Assembly: GCA_963799455.1 (NCBI GenBank)
Contig: CAWCXF010000007.1
Location: 806,001 to 870,000 of the forward strand
Length of the DNA: 64,000 nucleotides
Direction: 5' to 3'
Origin: CAWCXF01 sp963799455
Lineage (GTDB): Bacteria > Pseudomonadota > Alphaproteobacteria > Rhodobacterales > Rhodobacteraceae
Made by a program: the position numbers and the translations under genes. This document shows positions 1 to 10,011 of this stretch, piece after piece (position 1 is the stretch's first letter; the number at the start of each line of letters is the position of its first letter). The notes below the pieces were generated by a model. That model ran no database searches, was not told the DNA's origin, and saw nothing but the letters and a program-made list of their open reading frames with translations.

Positions 1-81
1 GCCTACCTCGTCTCGATCGGCCCCGAGATCCCCGAGGACCAGCAGGGCGCGCTCAAGGACGCGGCGGCCGCGGGCGGCTGA
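1..81 (+). CDS. C-terminal end of an unidentified protein
   Basis: The window opens inside a reading frame on the plus strand that ends at a TGA at 79-81. Only 26 residues are visible, ending in an Ala/Gly-rich tail (KDAAAAGG). This is too short to assign a family. The gene runs convergently toward znuA. A 30-base direct repeat and a GC hairpin follow it. Confidence 0.5.
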   Translation, partial: AYLVSIGPEIPEDQQGALKDAAAAGG

Positions 82-140
82 GACCCCGATCCGCAGACCC
101 CAGGGCCGGGGCGCGCGGCCGCCGGCCCGAAGATGAACGA

Positions 141-170
141 CCCGACGACGAACGGCCCGACGACGAACGG
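141..170. repeat. 15-bp tandem repeat, two copies
   Basis: Two perfect consecutive copies of cccgacgacgaacgg (141-155 and 156-170) lie between the partial gene and the end of znuA. They are one of many short tandem repeats in this window's intergenic DNA. Confidence 0.8.
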
Positions 171-186
171 CCGCCCTCGGGCGGCC
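169..186. terminator. GC hairpin between convergent genes
   Basis: GGCCGCCC and GGGCGGCC form a self-complementary hairpin between the end of the partial plus-strand gene and the znuA stop on the minus strand. It could act in both directions. There is no clear T-tract, so the terminator role is inferred from position and stem strength. Confidence 0.35.
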
Positions 187-250
187 CTTCTCGTGAGCGG
201 CGCCCCCACGAGCGGCCCCGTCGGGCTCGGCGGCGGCTCGGGCCCGAACC

Positions 251-1195
251 TCAGCCCCCGCCCGACAGGCACCCCGCCAGGGTGCGCGCCAGCTCGCGCA
301 GCAGGCTCGGATAGAGGGCGGGGCCCGGGTCGAGGCCCACGCCGAGCGGGTCGGCGACGGCGCGCACGCCCGAGCCCCCGGTCACCGCCTCGACGAGGCC
401 CGGGTCCGAGCGCGGCTCCGACAGCACGCAGACGGCGCCGCGCTCGGCCGCGGCGTCGCGGATCGCCCGGAGCCGCGCGGGGCTCGGGGGCGCGGCGTCG
501 CCGGCGGCGATGGCGCCGAGCGCGGGGACGCCGAAGCGGTCCTCGAAATGGTGGTAGGCGTCGTGCGAGACGACGAAGGGGCGGCCCCGCACCGGGGCGA
601 GCAGCCGTTCCGCCTCGGCCGCGGCGGCCGCGATCTCGGCCCGCCCGCCCTGCGCGTTGGCGCGGTAGGCCTCGGCGTTCTCGGGGTCGAGCCCCGCCAG
701 CGCCTCGGCGATGGCGTCGAGCCAGAGCGCCGCGTTGCCGGGGTCGAGCCAGGCATGGGGATCGAGCGCGCCCTCCGGTCCGCCGCCCTCCGCCGTTCCC
801 CCCTCGCCGCCGTCGCTCCCCGCTTCGGCGAAGACGGCGCCCTCGCGGTAGCCCAGCCGGGCGGTGCCCTCGACCTCGAGCAGCGGCAGGACCAGAGCGT
901 CGCCCGCGAGGCGGTCGATCGCGCGCCCGAGCCACGGGGTGAGCGCCGCGCCCACCCAGATCACGGCGTCGGCCTCCTGGAGCGCCGCCGCCTCGGACGG
1001 GCGCATCGCGTGATCGTGCGGCGAGCCGCCGGGCGGCACGATCAGCGCCGGCTCGCCCAGGCCCTGCATGACGCGCGCCGCGAGCGAATGCACGGGTGCC
1101 ACGTCGGCCGCGACCCGCGGCACCTCGGCCGATGCGTCGCCGGCGAGGGCGCCCAGGAGGGCGCCGAGGAGGAGGCCGGGGGACGGCATGGGCAT
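251..1195 (-). CDS. znuA: zinc ABC transporter substrate-binding protein ZnuA
   Basis: Periplasmic zinc-binding component of the ZnuABC importer (cluster A-I family). The protein begins with a signal peptide (SPGLLLGALLGALAGDASA). Family landmarks follow: AAD-VAPVHSLAARVM, PGGSPHDHAMRPSEA with its metal-ligand His, DPHAWLDPGNA, and SHDAYHHFEDRFGV. The start chosen is ATG 1195, with GAGG about 7 nt upstream; ATG 1189 is the alternative. An open frame extends farther upstream but has no homology and would run into znuC. The loop before DPHAW, which is histidine-rich in many ZnuA proteins, is here Gly/Glu/Asp-rich with no histidine. It is divergent from znuC-znuB, the usual arrangement, presumably with Zur control of the 110-bp divergent spacer. 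I could not see a convincing Zur box. Confidence 0.92.
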   Translation of the reverse strand: MPMPSPGLLLGALLGALAGDASAEVPRVAADVAPVHSLAARVMQGLGEPALIVPPGGSPHDHAMRPSEAAALQEADAVIWVGAALTPWLGRAIDRLAGDALVLPLLEVEGTARLGYREGAVFAEAGSDGGEGGTAEGGGPEGALDPHAWLDPGNAALWLDAIAEALAGLDPENAEAYRANAQGGRAEIAAAAAEAERLLAPVRGRPFVVSHDAYHHFEDRFGVPALGAIAAGDAAPPSPARLRAIRDAAAERGAVCVLSEPRSDPGLVEAVTGGSGVRAVADPLGVGLDPGPALYPSLLRELARTLAGCLSGGG

Positions 1196-1307
1196 CGGGC
1201 GACCTCGGGCGGCGTTCGGGGCAGCGCGCTTGTTAGCCGCCCGGGGCCGCCCTATCAACGGCGCTCGCGCCGGCCCGCTCGGCGTCGTGAGGATGGAAGG
1301 CCCGCCC

Positions 1308-2173
<866 letters not shown>

Positions 2174-2177
<4 letters not shown>

Positions 2178-2977
2178 GCCTCGCGGGCCTTCTCGACGAC
2201 TTCCTCGTGCGCGCCGCGCTGGCGGGCCTCGGCGTGGCGCTCGCCGCGGCGCCCTTGGGCTGCTTCGTGGTGTGGCGCCGGATGGCCTATTTCGGCGACG
2301 CCACGGCCCATGCCGCGCTGCTCGGCGTGGCGCTCGCGCTGGCGCTGTCGGCGCCGGTCTTCGCGGGCGTCCTCGTGACCGCCCTGGGCATGGCGCTGGC
2401 GGTCTCGGCGATGGGACGCGCGGGGCAGGCGGCCGACACGAGCCTGGGCGTGATGGCCCATTCGGCGCTGGCCTTCGGGCTGATCGCGGTCGCGCTGATG
2501 GGCACGCGGGTCGATCTCCTGGCCTATCTCCTGGGCGACATCCTGTCGGTCGGGCGCGCCGACCTCGCGGTGATCTGGGGGGGTGCGGCGGCCGTCGCGG
2601 CGCTCCTCGCCTGGCGCTGGTCGGCGCTGCTGCTGGCGACGGCGAGCCCCGAGCTCGCCCATGCGGCCGGCATCGAGCCCGAGCGCGAGGGGCTGGTCCT
2701 GACGCTCGGGCTGGCCGTCGTGGTGGCGGTGGCGATCGAGGTGGTGGGCGCGCTGCTGATCGCGGCGCTTCTCATCGTGCCGGCCGCGGCCGCCCGCCCG
2801 CTCGCCCGCTCGCCCGAGGCGATGGCCGCGACCGCCGCCGCGATCGGCGCGCTCTCGGCGCTCGGGGGCCTCGGCGCGGCCACCGCGCTCGACGCGCCCG
2901 CGGGCCCCAGCATCGTCGGCGTCGCCGCCCTCGCCTTCGTCGCCACCAGCGCCGCGGGCGCGCTGCGCGGCGCCTAG
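2174..2977 (+). CDS. znuB: zinc ABC transporter permease ZnuB
   Basis: Membrane permease of the zinc importer, 267 residues, ABC-3 family. It is strongly hydrophobic with about eight helices. The family segments WRRMAYFGDATAHAALLG near the start and VVGALLIAALLIVPAAAA near residue 195 are clear. The GTG start at 2174 overlaps the znuC stop by 4 bp (GTGA). The stop TAG at 2975-2977 overlaps the stop of the convergent regulator gene in a shared CTAG. Confidence 0.93.
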
Positions 2978-4047
2978 GCCGTGCTCGCGGCCGGGTCGTG
3001 GACGACCTCCAGCGCGCGGCGCACCAGATCCGCCTGCCGCCGCACGCCCATCTTGGAGAAGGCGATCTGGAGGTACTTGCGCGCCGTGTGGTGCGACACG
3101 CCCAGCCGCTCGCCGGCGGCGCGCAGGTCGTGGCCGGCCACCAGCGCGGCCGCCAGGCGGGCCTCGGCCTGGGTGAGGCCGAAGGCGCGCGACAGCACCG
3201 CCTCGACGGGGGCGCTCGCGGCGATCGGCGCCCCGGTCAGCAGGAAGCGCGGGTTCGGGCCCACCCCGCCCGACCCCGAGGGCAGGTCGATGCGGCCGAT
3301 CTCGCAGCGCAGCCCCGGCGCGCCGGGGCTCGCCGTCAGCAGCACGACGCCCGGCCCGTCGCGGCCCGGACCCCGGCCCAGCGCCTCGCCCAGGCGGCGG
3401 TCCTGCGCGGGGACGAGCGCGCGCAGCCGGCCGCCGGCATCCGTCAGCAGGCGCGCCTCGGCCAGCACCCGGCGCCCGGCGCGGTTGACGGCGTGCAGCC
3501 GGCGGTCGGCGCCGATCACCGCCATGCAATGCGCCGCGTTCTCGAACACGACCTCGAAGGAGGCGGGGCGCCCGGCCGCCGCCGCGGGCCCCTCGCGGCG
3601 CCGGATCTCGCGCTCCAGCGCGTCGAAGGCCGCTCGCAGGACGACGCGCCGAACCTCCCCGCCCCAGGCCGCCAGCACGATGAGCCCGCCGCGCTCGGCG
3701 CGCCGGGCCGCGCAGACGGGGGCGCCGAGCCCGCCGAGGAGGGGGCGGGCGTCGGGCGCGAGCCCCTTGGCGTCGAACGCCTCATGGGGCCGCTCGGCGT
3801 CGAACGCCTCATGGGGCAGCTCGGCGACGACGGCGTCGAGCGACAGCCGGCCCAGCGCGCGACGGGCGCCGGGATCGGCGCCGGCGTCGTGCAGCAGGAT
3901 CGGCGCGCCGCCCCCGTCCGGCAGCAGGACCGCCGCGCACCGCCCCAGCGCCCTCAGGGCGGGATCACGGCCCGCCGCCACGCACTCGTCACGCATCTCG
4001 ACCTCGCCGGGCTCGACCGGGCGTGGAAGCCCCTCGGGGGTCCACAT
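2974..4047 (-). CDS. LuxR-type helix-turn-helix regulator with a sensor-like N-terminal half
   Basis: A 357-residue cytoplasmic regulator. The C-terminus is a GerE/LuxR DNA-binding domain (LTQAEARLAAALVAGHDL, then AAGERLGVSHHTARKYLQ, then IAFSKMGVRRQADLVRR). The middle looks like a PAS-type fold (FENAAHCMAVIGADRRLHAV). No receiver domain with phospho-Asp is visible, so it is not a classical response regulator. The ligand is unknown. ATG 4047 is the first good start; TTG codons upstream are possible. A local 27-bp-type duplication gives PHEAFDAE / PHEAFDAK near residue 90. The gene follows the giant carbohydrate protein gene on the same strand but is separated from it by a hairpin, so it probably has its own promoter in the AT-rich stretch at 4085-4130. 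Confidence 0.8.
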   Translation of the reverse strand: MWTPEGLPRPVEPGEVEMRDECVAAGRDPALRALGRCAAVLLPDGGGAPILLHDAGADPGARRALGRLSLDAVVAELPHEAFDAERPHEAFDAKGLAPDARPLLGGLGAPVCAARRAERGGLIVLAAWGGEVRRVVLRAAFDALEREIRRREGPAAAAGRPASFEVVFENAAHCMAVIGADRRLHAVNRAGRRVLAEARLLTDAGGRLRALVPAQDRRLGEALGRGPGRDGPGVVLLTASPGAPGLRCEIGRIDLPSGSGGVGPNPRFLLTGAPIAASAPVEAVLSRAFGLTQAEARLAAALVAGHDLRAAGERLGVSHHTARKYLQIAFSKMGVRRQADLVRRALEVVHDPAASTA

Positions 4048-4092
4048 CGGCAGGGCCGAGGCCGAGGACAAGGGCGGCGGTGCGAGAAAGTA

Positions 4093-4114
4093 GTTAACCA
4101 AACAAGACGTTAAC
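4093..4114. promoter_or_regulatory. paired GTTAAC palindromes upstream of the LuxR-type gene
   Basis: Two identical palindromes gttaac lie at 4093-4098 and 4109-4114, 16 bp centre to centre. They sit inside an AT-rich island that stands out from the GC-rich surroundings, 46-67 bp upstream of the regulator start. The layout fits an operator or an autoregulated promoter region of the regulator; this is inference from position and symmetry only. Confidence 0.35.
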
Positions 4115-4177
4115 GGTGTCTTTCGACGCTCGGCGTCGCCTTTCCGCCGAAGTTTCAAAGCGCGAAGGCTTGCACGC

Positions 4178-4208
4178 CGGGCCGGGCGCTCGCGCGGCGC
4201 CCGGCCCG
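4178..4208 (-). terminator. 12-bp stem hairpin after the giant carbohydrate protein gene
   Basis: CGGGCCGGGCGC (4178-4189) pairs perfectly with GCGCCCGGCCCG (4197-4208) around a 7-nt loop. It lies 16 bp past the stop of the minus-strand gene ending at 4224. No T-tract follows, as is common at such GC content. Confidence 0.6.
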
Positions 4209-4223
4209 TCGCGGGGCGCGTCG

Positions 4224-7200
4224 TCAGGCCAGGCCGAGGTCGTCGAACAGCATGACGCCGTTGGCGAACATGTCCTCCCGCGCGCCGTCCCAGTCGTAGC
4301 GCGCGGCGTAGGCGCGGTTGTCGGCGGTGACGAAGCCGTCCTTCTCGGCCTGGAAGACGATGCCGTCCACCTCGATGCGGTCGATGTAGAGGTTGACGTC
4401 GTCGCCCGGCCCGTAGGGGCGCCGCCCCCTGTCGTTGGTGAAGTCGATGGCGACCGCATCGGGGGCGGGGCCGTCGACCTCGAAGACGAAGGCCTCGAAG
4501 TCGCGGCCGAAGGCGGTGGCGTCGGCGTTCGTCACCTTCTGCGTGGCCACCTTGGCGCCATCGACGTAGAAGTCGAATTCCGGCACGATGAGCCCGCGGC
4601 TGGTCTTCAGCGCCTCGCCGTCGGCGTAGACGGTGACGGTCCTGGTGGCGCTCCCGCCGCCGCCCGAGCCGCCGCCCGAGCCCGCCCCGCCCGCGAGGGT
4701 GAAGGTCATGGTGCCGTCGGCGTTCATCGACTCGTTGGGGCCGTCCCAGCCGTATTTCGCCGAGAGCGTCTGGTTGTCGATGCGCACGTCGCCCGCGACC
4801 TCGGCCTGGTAGGTGCGGCCGTTCACGACGATCTTGTCGATGTGCAGGTTCACGTCGTCGCCCGGCCCGTAGGGCGAGCGCCCGGCGTCGTTGTCGAACC
4901 GGATCTGGACCGCCTTGGGCGCGGCGCCGTCGTAGGAGAAGGCGAAGGGCTGGTAGTCGCGGACCGAGGGGTTCGCGTCGGCGTGGGTCACCTCCTGGGT
5001 GGCGATGGCGCGGCCGTCCACGATCAGGTCGAACGCCGGCTTGAGGGTCGTGCCGCCGCGCACCAGGACGTCGCCGTCGGCATGCACGACGATCGTCTGC
5101 GAGCCGGTGGTGCCGCCTCCGACCGACCCGCCGCCGGTTCCGCCGCCGGCCCCCCCCGCGCCGCCGCCCGCATCGGCGTCGTGGGCGAGGTAGATCGGCG
5201 CCGAGACCGGGCCGGTGGCCTGGCCCTTGCCGTTGACGATCGCCGCGACCAGACCCAGCGGGAGGTCGTCCTCGGAGGCGAGCGCGACGCCCGCGACGGA
5301 GGCGAAGTCGAAGCGCGCCGAGATGTCCTGGACCTTGCCGGTCAGCGTCACGTCCACGGTCTGGAACTCGACCGCGTTGTTGGCCGGGAAACCCTGGGCC
5401 TTGAGCGCGGCGAGCTGGGCGTCGAGCTGGGCCTTGTAGGCGCCGGTGAACTCGTTGACGACCGGCTGCACGAAGCCCTTGGTCAGCACCACGCGCGCGG
5501 TCTGGCCGGCCTCGCCCTGGATGGTGACGGCGGGGCCGCCGTCGCCGTACTCGCCGACCGAGCCCGCGTCGAGCCCGTTGGCCTTCAGGACCACGGGCGC
5601 GGCCTTGGGGGCCTGGGTGGCCAGCGCCTGCGCGCCCGACTGGCTGCCGGTGCCGTGGAGCCGGCCCGCGGCCGTGGAGCCGTCCGCGAAGGTGACGGTG
5701 AACTTGGAGCCGATCAGCTCGGCGCCCGAGACGCCGCCCACGTCCCAGGCGGGCCACGTGCCCGCGTCGAGCGTCGCCTTGGAGGAGCCCGCGATCGAGT
5801 TGGGGTCCATGTCGATCGAGAAGCCCAGGGTCTCGCCCGTCTGGAAGCCGCCCGAGACGGCCTTGTCGAAGGCGAGGAGGATCTTCTCGTAGCCGGCCGT
5901 GCCGCCCTTGCCGACATAGGAGGCGTTCGAGGGCGCCTTGACGCCGGTGCCGCCGGGCGTGTCGATCGTGAGCGCCTTCGACACGGTGTCCCCGGCGACG
6001 CCGAAGGGGTCGAACACCGAATCGGGGTAGAGCGCCCTGGTCACGTCGATCTCGACGGCCGCGATCGACTTGTCGCCGGTGTTGGTGATCTTGAACGAGT
6101 TGCGCCCGTAGTTCGACACCTGGATGCCGCCCGTGGGGGTGACGACGAGCTCCGCCGTGCCGATCGGTCCGCTTGCCATGGGGTCCACCTTGAGGTTGAG
6201 CGTCGCGGTCGTGGTGCCCTGGTCCTGGCTCCACCCGAGCGTGTAGCTACCCGGTCCGAGCGTGCCTGCGAAGCCCTGAGTGGGGGCGTCGCCCTTGCCC
6301 TGCACCACGCCGTCGGCGAGGTCCGCCAGAAGATCCGTGCCGATCGCCGACCGGCCGTAGACCGCGCCCCCCATCAGCAGCATCGTGTTCGCGGCCGGAT
6401 CGGCGAGGGGGATCGGGAAGGCCGCGCCCTTGGCCAGCCCCATGAACACGCCGCCCGCGGTCTCGGGGCCGTGATCCTCGAAGCCCGAGAGCGTCATCGC
6501 CGAGAGCTTGTGGCCCTGCGGCACGGTGAAGGTGAGGAAGTCCTCGTCGCGCGGCGTGCCGCCTTGGGTCGCGGTGATCGCGTTCGAGCCGGCCTTCAGC
6601 GCCACCGCCGTGGGCGCGGCGGCCTTGCCCGAGAAGTCGGTCCCCGCGAAGCCCGGCGCCGCGTCGGCGGGCGGCTTCGGCGTGCCGCCTCCCCCCGTGC
6701 CACCTCCCCCCGTGCCATCGGCCTTGCGGATCTCGATCGCGTTGATCTGGGGGTTCTCCACCCCTTGGACGAAGTCGAGGTCGAGCGTGCCGTCGGCGAC
6801 GGTGACGCTCACGGTCTTGGAGCCGGCGGTGTTCCAGCCGAAGGCCTTGACGATGTCGAAGTCGTCGAGCGCCAGCTTGCCCTCCAGCACGACGTCGAAC
6901 ACCCGCGCGCCGGGCGCCTTGGCCCCCTCCCAGCCCTCGTCGAAGAGAAGCGTCACGGCGTAGTCGCCGTCCGCCACGTCGAACTCGTAGGAGACGCCCA
7001 GATCGCCGGACTTGCCGCTGAAGCGGCTCGTCTCGAACAGCAGGTCGGGCGCGCCGGTGGCGTTGGGGCCGTCGAAGGACGTGCCGTAGGTGGTGTCGGC
7101 GCGCCCCGACAGCACCAGCGAGGGCGAGGGCGCACCGGTCTCGGCCGCGCCGTAGGCCCGCAGCTTGGCCTGGTCCGCGCCCCAGTCGGGGCTGCCGTCG

Positions 7201-9947
7201 GCCGCCGCGACCGCGGCGCCGCCGGCGTTGACGCGGTAGAGCACCGCGCCCGGGCCCGCGCCCGCGCCGCCGCCGCCCGTCGTCGTGTCGTCGTCGAGGA
7301 TCGTCACCGTGGCGGTGCCCGTGCCGATCCTGGCGCTTGCGCCCGAGACGGAGGTGAGGACCACCTCGAACGCCTCCGCCCCCTCCTTGGCGGCGTCATC
7401 CACGATGGTGATCGGGACGGTGAGGTCCGACGAGCCCCCTGCGATCGCGCCGCCGCCGAGATAGGCGCCCGATGGCTGGAGCGCGGCGCCGGGCACCTTG
7501 TAGTCCACGCCCGGCGTGGCGCCGCCCGCGACCGCGCGCACCTCCCACTGGACCTGGACGGCCTGGCCCGCGGGCACGGGGGCGCTCGTCTGGATCGTCA
7601 CGTTGGTCTGGCCCGCGCCTTCGGCGAGCGAGGCGCCGAGCACCGAGACCACCGGCCCCTTGGGCGCGGACGACCCCAGCCGGACGATCTCGACGCCGTT
7701 GACCTGCGGGTTCTCGACCTCGTGGCCGAAGGCGATGTCCACCGCGCCGTCCGACACCGTGCCCGTCCATTCGAGCATCCCGCCCTTGCCGTGGCCCCAG
7801 GCCTCGACGGCGTCGAAGTCGTCGGCGAGCGTCTGGCCCTCGACCGCGATGTCGAACACGCGCTGGCCCGCCTGGGAGGTGCCGGCGTAGCCGTCGCCGA
7901 GGAACACGCGCACCGCGTATTGCCCCACGGGCAGGGGCGAGCCGAGCACGCCCGCGTCGAACCTGAGGGCCATCTCTGGCGCGGAGGCGGGATCCCACCG
8001 CTCCTTGGCGAAGAGCGCCATCGGCACGTGGGCGGGCAGCGAGGCGTCGCGCGCGGCGATGGCGTGCGCGCTGATCTGGGTCGAGGAGCCGGCGAGCGGC
8101 GCGGTCGAGGCGATCCAGTCGGGGCCGCCGTCGGTCGCCTTGATCGTGTCGCCGCCCGACCCCGCGTTCCAGCGGTAGACCACCATCTCGCCGCCGCTGC
8201 CGCCGCCTCCGCCTCCGCCTCCGCCCGCGCGCGGGGTGCCGTCGATCTCGACCCAGTCCCAGGAGGAGGCGAAGCCGTCGTCGCCGGGGTTGGCGCTGGC
8301 GTAGAGGCCCACCACCGCGCCCACCGGCCGGCCGAGGTGCAGATGCTCCCCGTAGAGCGACTCGACCACCGCCTTCGGCACCGCCACCGCCTTGGTCTCG
8401 ACCCACTGCGACCAGGGCGCGTCGGGGCCGATCTTCTGGTCGAGGTCGGGGTTCTGGTAGCGCGCCCGCGCCTTGACCGTCTCGGCGCCCGTCGTCAGGT
8501 CGAGCACGAAGCCCATCTGGACGACCGAGCTCTGGTTGGGGATCTCGGCGGGCGCCTCGATGCCGGGCACGGGCACGAAGGCGCTCGCGGTCTTCACGTC
8601 GCCCGCCTCGGCGTAGATCTGCAGGCCCGCGGTGCCGTCGGACTTCACCACCACGACGGCGCGCACGAAGTCCGACTGGTCGGGGCCGAGCACCAGGCCC
8701 ACCGCCTCGCCGCCGGTCCAGGTCGCCTTCTGGTCCTTGTTGAGCACGTAGTCGAAGGGGTTGAGCATCTCGGTGGTGATGGTGGCCGAGCCCATCGCCT
8801 TGGAGATCGTGGCGCCGAGGCCCAGCACGTCGCGCAGGCTGTTGGCGGCCCCGAGCGCGGTGCCGGTGTCGGCATCTTCGGAGGAGGCGAAGGACGACGC
8901 CCCGCCGAGGTCGAAGTTGGCGTCGTCGTAGAGCCCGCCGTCCACGCCCGGCAGCTTGCCGTTGCTCCAGGCGGCCGTGAGGCCGATGCCGCCCGCGGGG
9001 CCGGTGGTGGACCTGGCCCCCGCGGGCGTGGCGGCCGGATCGCTCAGCACGAAGTCCCACCTCAGCGGCGCGTCGCCCGCCACCACGCCGCGCCCGTCGA
9101 GCTTGTCGCCCACATGGGTGTCCTTGTCGTCGGGCACCCCGTCGCCGTCCTGGTCCTTCGAGGCCTGGGCCGGCGTGCCGCCGGGCACGAAGCTGGTGAT
9201 GTCGTTGGCGCCGTAGGTGGCCGCGAAGATCACGCCCGAGAAGTCGTCGATCCCGTCCTTGTCGTGGTCGACGAGCGCGCCCAGCCCCTCGTCGCCCAGG
9301 GCCGCCACCGCGAGCGGCTGCGAGCCGAAGCCCGAGATGTCGCCCAGGGCCACCGCCTTGTCGGTGCGCCCGTCGCCGTTCGTGTCCACCAGCTTGGTGA
9401 AGAGCAGCTTGCCGCCGCCGAAGCCGGTGGCCAGCAGCGCCCCGTCGAGAGCGCCGCCGAACCACGACCCGGCGGTGTATTGCGCCAGCCCGTTGGTCGA
9501 GCCCGAGCCCAGGATCAGCGCGCCGTCCTCGCCCCAGGGCATCTCCTCGCTCTCGGGGGAGAACACGGTGCCCTGGCCGATCGGCTTGCCCTTGAAGTGC
9601 AGCTTGGGGTCGATGATCGAGGAGCCCGGGCTCTCCCAGTCGTAGCCCGACACGATGTCGTGCAGATCGCGCGGCAGGATCGGGTCGCCCTTGGCGTCGA
9701 GCGGGCGCACGTCCTGCCACACCCCGTCCACCTTCCGGTAGACCGGCACCAGCCTGGCGAGGTAGTCGCGCGCCTCGGCCTCGTCGCGGAAGACGACCAC
9801 GCCGTCGTCGTCCTTGATCGGCGTCTTCGCGGTCGCGCCGAGGTAGCTGCCGTCCTTGGCGAAGCTGCGCTCGAGCACCTCCTTGGCGGCGCGGATCGCG
9901 TTGGGGAAGCCGGCGTAGGGGCCGCGGGCGTCGCCCACCCGGCCCAC
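4224..9947 (-). CDS. giant malectin / Calx-beta / CBM protein, main part of a frameshifted sugar-dehydrogenase-like protein
   Basis: C-terminal ~1,907 residues of a protein whose N-terminal part is read in another frame (next entry). From the N-terminus: the rest of the beta-propeller region; calcium-loop motifs DTNGDGRTDKA, DHDKDGIDD and DQDGDGVPDDKD; a poly-Gly linker near 8,200-8,230; malectin domain 1 (about 8,190-7,680; ends ENPQVNGVEIVRLG); a Calx-beta domain (7,680-7,280; ends TVTILDDD); malectin domain 2 (7,250-6,720; ends ENPQINAIEIRKADG); a pre-peptidase-like region; a long beta-rich region; and two CBM60-like calcium-dependent xylan-binding-type domains (about 5,110-4,690 and 4,640-4,230), each with RxPYGPGDDVNL. 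GTG 9947 is only the first start codon in this frame; coding similarity continues upstream to about 10,010. The likely role is extracellular polysaccharide binding or oxidation, inferred from the domains. Confidence 0.8.
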   Translation of the reverse strand: MGRVGDARGPYAGFPNAIRAAKEVLERSFAKDGSYLGATAKTPIKDDDGVVVFRDEAEARDYLARLVPVYRKVDGVWQDVRPLDAKGDPILPRDLHDIVSGYDWESPGSSIIDPKLHFKGKPIGQGTVFSPESEEMPWGEDGALILGSGSTNGLAQYTAGSWFGGALDGALLATGFGGGKLLFTKLVDTNGDGRTDKAVALGDISGFGSQPLAVAALGDEGLGALVDHDKDGIDDFSGVIFAATYGANDITSFVPGGTPAQASKDQDGDGVPDDKDTHVGDKLDGRGVVAGDAPLRWDFVLSDPAATPAGARSTTGPAGGIGLTAAWSNGKLPGVDGGLYDDANFDLGGASSFASSEDADTGTALGAANSLRDVLGLGATISKAMGSATITTEMLNPFDYVLNKDQKATWTGGEAVGLVLGPDQSDFVRAVVVVKSDGTAGLQIYAEAGDVKTASAFVPVPGIEAPAEIPNQSSVVQMGFVLDLTTGAETVKARARYQNPDLDQKIGPDAPWSQWVETKAVAVPKAVVESLYGEHLHLGRPVGAVVGLYASANPGDDGFASSWDWVEIDGTPRAGGGGGGGGGSGGEMVVYRWNAGSGGDTIKATDGGPDWIASTAPLAGSSTQISAHAIAARDASLPAHVPMALFAKERWDPASAPEMALRFDAGVLGSPLPVGQYAVRVFLGDGYAGTSQAGQRVFDIAVEGQTLADDFDAVEAWGHGKGGMLEWTGTVSDGAVDIAFGHEVENPQVNGVEIVRLGSSAPKGPVVSVLGASLAEGAGQTNVTIQTSAPVPAGQAVQVQWEVRAVAGGATPGVDYKVPGAALQPSGAYLGGGAIAGGSSDLTVPITIVDDAAKEGAEAFEVVLTSVSGASARIGTGTATVTILDDDTTTGGGGAGAGPGAVLYRVNAGGAAVAAADGSPDWGADQAKLRAYGAAETGAPSPSLVLSGRADTTYGTSFDGPNATGAPDLLFETSRFSGKSGDLGVSYEFDVADGDYAVTLLFDEGWEGAKAPGARVFDVVLEGKLALDDFDIVKAFGWNTAGSKTVSVTVADGTLDLDFVQGVENPQINAIEIRKADGTGGGGTGGGGTPKPPADAAPGFAGTDFSGKAAAPTAVALKAGSNAITATQGGTPRDEDFLTFTVPQGHKLSAMTLSGFEDHGPETAGGVFMGLAKGAAFPIPLADPAANTMLLMGGAVYGRSAIGTDLLADLADGVVQGKGDAPTQGFAGTLGPGSYTLGWSQDQGTTTATLNLKVDPMASGPIGTAELVVTPTGGIQVSNYGRNSFKITNTGDKSIAAVEIDVTRALYPDSVFDPFGVAGDTVSKALTIDTPGGTGVKAPSNASYVGKGGTAGYEKILLAFDKAVSGGFQTGETLGFSIDMDPNSIAGSSKATLDAGTWPAWDVGGVSGAELIGSKFTVTFADGSTAAGRLHGTGSQSGAQALATQAPKAAPVVLKANGLDAGSVGEYGDGGPAVTIQGEAGQTARVVLTKGFVQPVVNEFTGAYKAQLDAQLAALKAQGFPANNAVEFQTVDVTLTGKVQDISARFDFASVAGVALASEDDLPLGLVAAIVNGKGQATGPVSAPIYLAHDADAGGGAGGAGGGTGGGSVGGGTTGSQTIVVHADGDVLVRGGTTLKPAFDLIVDGRAIATQEVTHADANPSVRDYQPFAFSYDGAAPKAVQIRFDNDAGRSPYGPGDDVNLHIDKIVVNGRTYQAEVAGDVRIDNQTLSAKYGWDGPNESMNADGTMTFTLAGGAGSGGGSGGGGSATRTVTVYADGEALKTSRGLIVPEFDFYVDGAKVATQKVTNADATAFGRDFEAFVFEVDGPAPDAVAIDFTNDRGRRPYGPGDDVNLYIDRIEVDGIVFQAEKDGFVTADNRAYAARYDWDGAREDMFANGVMLFDDLGLA

Positions 9948-10011
9948 GATGTGCAGCTGGTCCTGGAACCCCTGCGATCCGTTCTCGTTGAAGTCGTTGG
10001 TGGCCAGAATC

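Noticed and set aside
1196..1307. Zur box in the znuA-znuC divergent region
   Set aside because: Expected from the pathway, but no convincing dyad of the alphaproteobacterial Zur type could be read there.
2272..4113. Long plus-strand frame overlapping znuB and the LuxR-type gene
   Set aside because: It overlaps two genes with strong homology and reads as Arg/Gly/Ala-rich noise.
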